Below are positions 45,055 to 46,449 of a stretch of DNA of 46,449 nt, in pieces. The position numbers and the translations under genes are program-made. The notes below the pieces were generated by a model. It worked only from the letters and a program-made list of their open reading frames with translations. It searched no databases and was not told where the DNA came from. How positions within the stretch are numbered: position 1 is the first letter of the stretch; each line of letters begins with the position of its first letter. The DNA is from a virus, in the IMG/VR virus record IMGVR_UViG_3300021440_000039, positions 1 to 46,449 of that record; one strand, written 5' to 3'.

Positions 45055-45873
45055 ATGAACACCACCCTGATCGATCTCTTCAACCTAGGTTTCGACTTTG
45101 CCAAACAACAGAAAGACGGCTCCTATATTGGGGTCGATTGGCCCTGCGATGCCTCGCACAACCTCCAGCCCACCGTGTGGGACACCGAGCAGAACAAAAC
45201 CCCAAGCGAACGCTGGAGAGCTGTGGTCCCTGGCAATGCCCGCGCCGTGTGTGCTGTCCCGGTGAAACGGGTGTTTCGAGCGGCGAAGATCAAGGTCCGT
45301 CGCGCCCTCCCGAAGTCCCCGAAGAACTGGCCCCCGTATCGGACCGACTTGGCGGAGTCCTCCAAGCGGAAGGTCCTCCTCCAATATGCCGCCCTCTGCG
45401 GGGCGTTCCGCAAGTTCTCGGCGAAGATCAAACGGATGTCGTCGAAGGAATGCGACGTCTTCCTCAAGGAGATTGTCAAAGCGAGCCGCTACTTCCGCAG
45501 CCAGCTCAAGAAGGACCCGAAGGTGCAGGCCTATTGGGATCGGCGTAAGGAAGAGCTCGCGAAGCAGTCCCCGAAGCCCAAGGCGAAGAAGGCCCCTGGC
45601 GGGTTGGCTGTCCCGGAGCCGATGCCTCGGAGCAAGGGCTTGGCGTTTAGCCTCGAGGGTAGGTTCGAGGAGAAGCACAAACAGGCGGCGCTGGCCTATT
45701 ACCAAGCTGTGGTGGCGTTCAAGCAGTACCCCACCAAGAAAGCCAATAGGGCCAAACTCGAAGCCGAGAGGAAGTTCATCGAGGTGGTCCCGGTGCTCAA
45801 GGATCGGATGCAACTCGGGGTCATTATTCGGAAGGAGGAGGGTGTATTGGGAGCAACGTACTCCGCCCAATAA
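45055..45873 (+). CDS. Hypothetical basic protein
   Basis: 272 aa behind AAACAGTACCCAAA. Very rich in Lys, Arg and Ala with long helices (KRKVLLQYAALCGAFRKFSA; EEKHKQAALAYYQAVVAFKQY), and a Pro/Lys linker about 180-195 (KQSPKPKAKKAP). Likely binds nucleic acid, but no known domain is recognised. In the same plus-strand operon as the sigma-like gene. Confidence 0.6.
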   Translation: MNTTLIDLFNLGFDFAKQQKDGSYIGVDWPCDASHNLQPTVWDTEQNKTPSERWRAVVPGNARAVCAVPVKRVFRAAKIKVRRALPKSPKNWPPYRTDLAESSKRKVLLQYAALCGAFRKFSAKIKRMSSKECDVFLKEIVKASRYFRSQLKKDPKVQAYWDRRKEELAKQSPKPKAKKAPGGLAVPEPMPRSKGLAFSLEGRFEEKHKQAALAYYQAVVAFKQYPTKKANRAKLEAERKFIEVVPVLKDRMQLGVIIRKEEGVLGATYSAQ

Positions 45874-45890
45874 ACAACTCGCGTCCTCGG

Positions 45891-45905
45891 TAGATACAGT
45901 ATCTA
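45891..45905. repeat. 15-bp perfect palindrome TAGATACAGTATCTA
   Basis: Seven-base arms around a central A, 15 nt before ATG 45921. Shares ATACAGTAT with the inverted repeat before 44595. Probably a binding site for a dimeric regulator, or part of a promoter. Confidence 0.65.
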
Positions 45906-45920
45906 AACACCTTCCCGCAA

Positions 45921-46449
45921 ATGCCTAACACACTCCACCTGTCTCTGGAGGATGACGCCATCGTCACCTCATTCCAAGATACCGAGAAATTGATCTTCAA
46001 GATCTGTCACAGCATGTCGGCGAAGTACCACATTCCGTTTGAGGATGTCGTGGCACAAGCCCGATTGATCTTCATGAAGGAATATCGGAACTTCGATCCC
46101 ACCAAGGCCCGATTTACCACCCATCTATATCGAGGCCTGGTGTGGCAGCTCACCGATTGGCTTCAGAAGGAATACTTCCACCGCAGCCACCTCGAGATCA
46201 ACGAGGAGGTTGTGGGAGCGGAGGATCATCCGCGTTGCGCGACACACGATATCGAAATGAGGGTTTCGGAGGAGGCCCGGATCGTTATCAGCTTGGTGGT
46301 ATCGACTCCGGAACACCTCCACACCCTGCTCCGTTGGAATCGGGCCGACGGCAGGAAGAAGATTCTCGGCACCATCCGCGAGTACCTCCGCGATGAGCTC
46401 GGTTGGTCCAACCAGATCATCTCGCAATCGTTCCAAGAGCTCCGCGGTG
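45921..46449 (+). CDS. Sigma-70 family region 2-like protein, 3' end missing
   Basis: 176 aa seen; the frame runs off the window. Around residues 35-75: Y-H-I-P-F-E-D-V-V-A-Q-A-R-L-I-F, E-Y-R-N-F-D-P-T-K-A-R-F-T-T-H-L-Y-R-G and L-T-D-W-L-Q-K-E-Y (in pieces), matching sigma70 region 2 (eDl.Qea.l.l......Fdp.rg.F.t.a......i...lr). A C-terminal W-S-N-Q-I-I-S-Q-S-F-Q-E-L may be the start of region 4 or a related helix-turn-helix. It could direct host polymerase to phage promoters. Starts at ATG 45921 behind a palindrome. Confidence 0.65.
   Translation, partial: MPNTLHLSLEDDAIVTSFQDTEKLIFKICHSMSAKYHIPFEDVVAQARLIFMKEYRNFDPTKARFTTHLYRGLVWQLTDWLQKEYFHRSHLEINEEVVGAEDHPRCATHDIEMRVSEEARIVISLVVSTPEHLHTLLRWNRADGRKKILGTIREYLRDELGWSNQIISQSFQELRG

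Noticed and set aside
1-46449. tRNA genes, CRISPR arrays, insertion sequences
   Set aside because: No cloverleaf with an anticodon, direct-repeat spacer array or transposase was recognised by reading; a dedicated search was not possible.
1-46449. Circular joining of the two window ends
   Set aside because: Joining the ends keeps the left nuclease frame open, but gives the sigma-like gene an implausible tail; the evidence is not decisive.

Overview
The window is a contiguous piece of a tailed double-stranded DNA phage, most likely a long-tailed siphophage. It carries a complete packaging, head and tail assembly line in near-lambda order: portal, MuF-like protein, DUF2213 protease/scaffold, decoration protein, capsid protein, connectors, tail tube, frameshifted chaperone pair, tape measure, DUF1833-type and NlpC/P60-type tail-tip proteins, and a gpJ-like protein. 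Genes are tightly packed with many ATGA overlaps. No ribosomal RNA, tRNA, CRISPR array, insertion sequence, integrase or repressor was recognised. The host cannot be named from the sequence. A lambda-like tail tip and a lipoprotein signal peptide suggest a Gram-negative host. Many genes start behind an A/C-rich leader (AACACC-ATG) with weak or no Shine-Dalgarno sequence. Genes are cut at both ends, so the window is either a fragment or a circular genome opened inside genes. No DNA polymerase, helicase or recognisable endolysin is present, so these must lie elsewhere or be unrecognised.

Layout. 1-6155 (+): mostly small accessory genes, including a truncated PDDEXK-like nuclease, a mini-nucleotidyltransferase and flavin-dependent thymidylate synthase ThyX, which is interrupted by an in-frame stop just before its C-terminal helix. 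6236-7183 (+): probable small terminase. 7237-7891 (-) and 8076-11622 (+): small genes, with a divergent control region at 7892-8075 carrying a 30-nt inverted leader repeat and repeated promoter-like elements. 11619-14058: DUF6527 protein, DpdA-like transglycosylase, large terminase. 14145-18039: Sec11-like signal-peptidase lipoprotein, DUF1353 protein, coiled-coil membrane protein, an SGNH-esterase tail fibre, small genes. 18049-29036: head and neck genes plus tail tube. 29151-38946: tail genes. 38986-39644: membrane coiled-coil protein and a CheY-like receiver. A strong two-way terminator lies at 39670-39725. 39733-44503 (-): an operon of a split Rad50/SbcC, an Mre11/SbcD nuclease, a glycosyltransferase-methyltransferase fusion and a second glycosyltransferase. 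44538-46449 (+): a second early-like operon ending in a truncated sigma-factor-like gene.

How the genes may work together. Packaging and virion genes form the core. ThyX and the SbcCD-like nuclease handle nucleotides and DNA ends. The DpdA-like enzyme, and possibly the glycosyltransferases and methyltransferase, point to DNA or virion modification against host defences. The receiver domain, sigma-like factor, repeated palindromes and putative leaderless promoters hint at phage-specific control. The last two sentences are inference.
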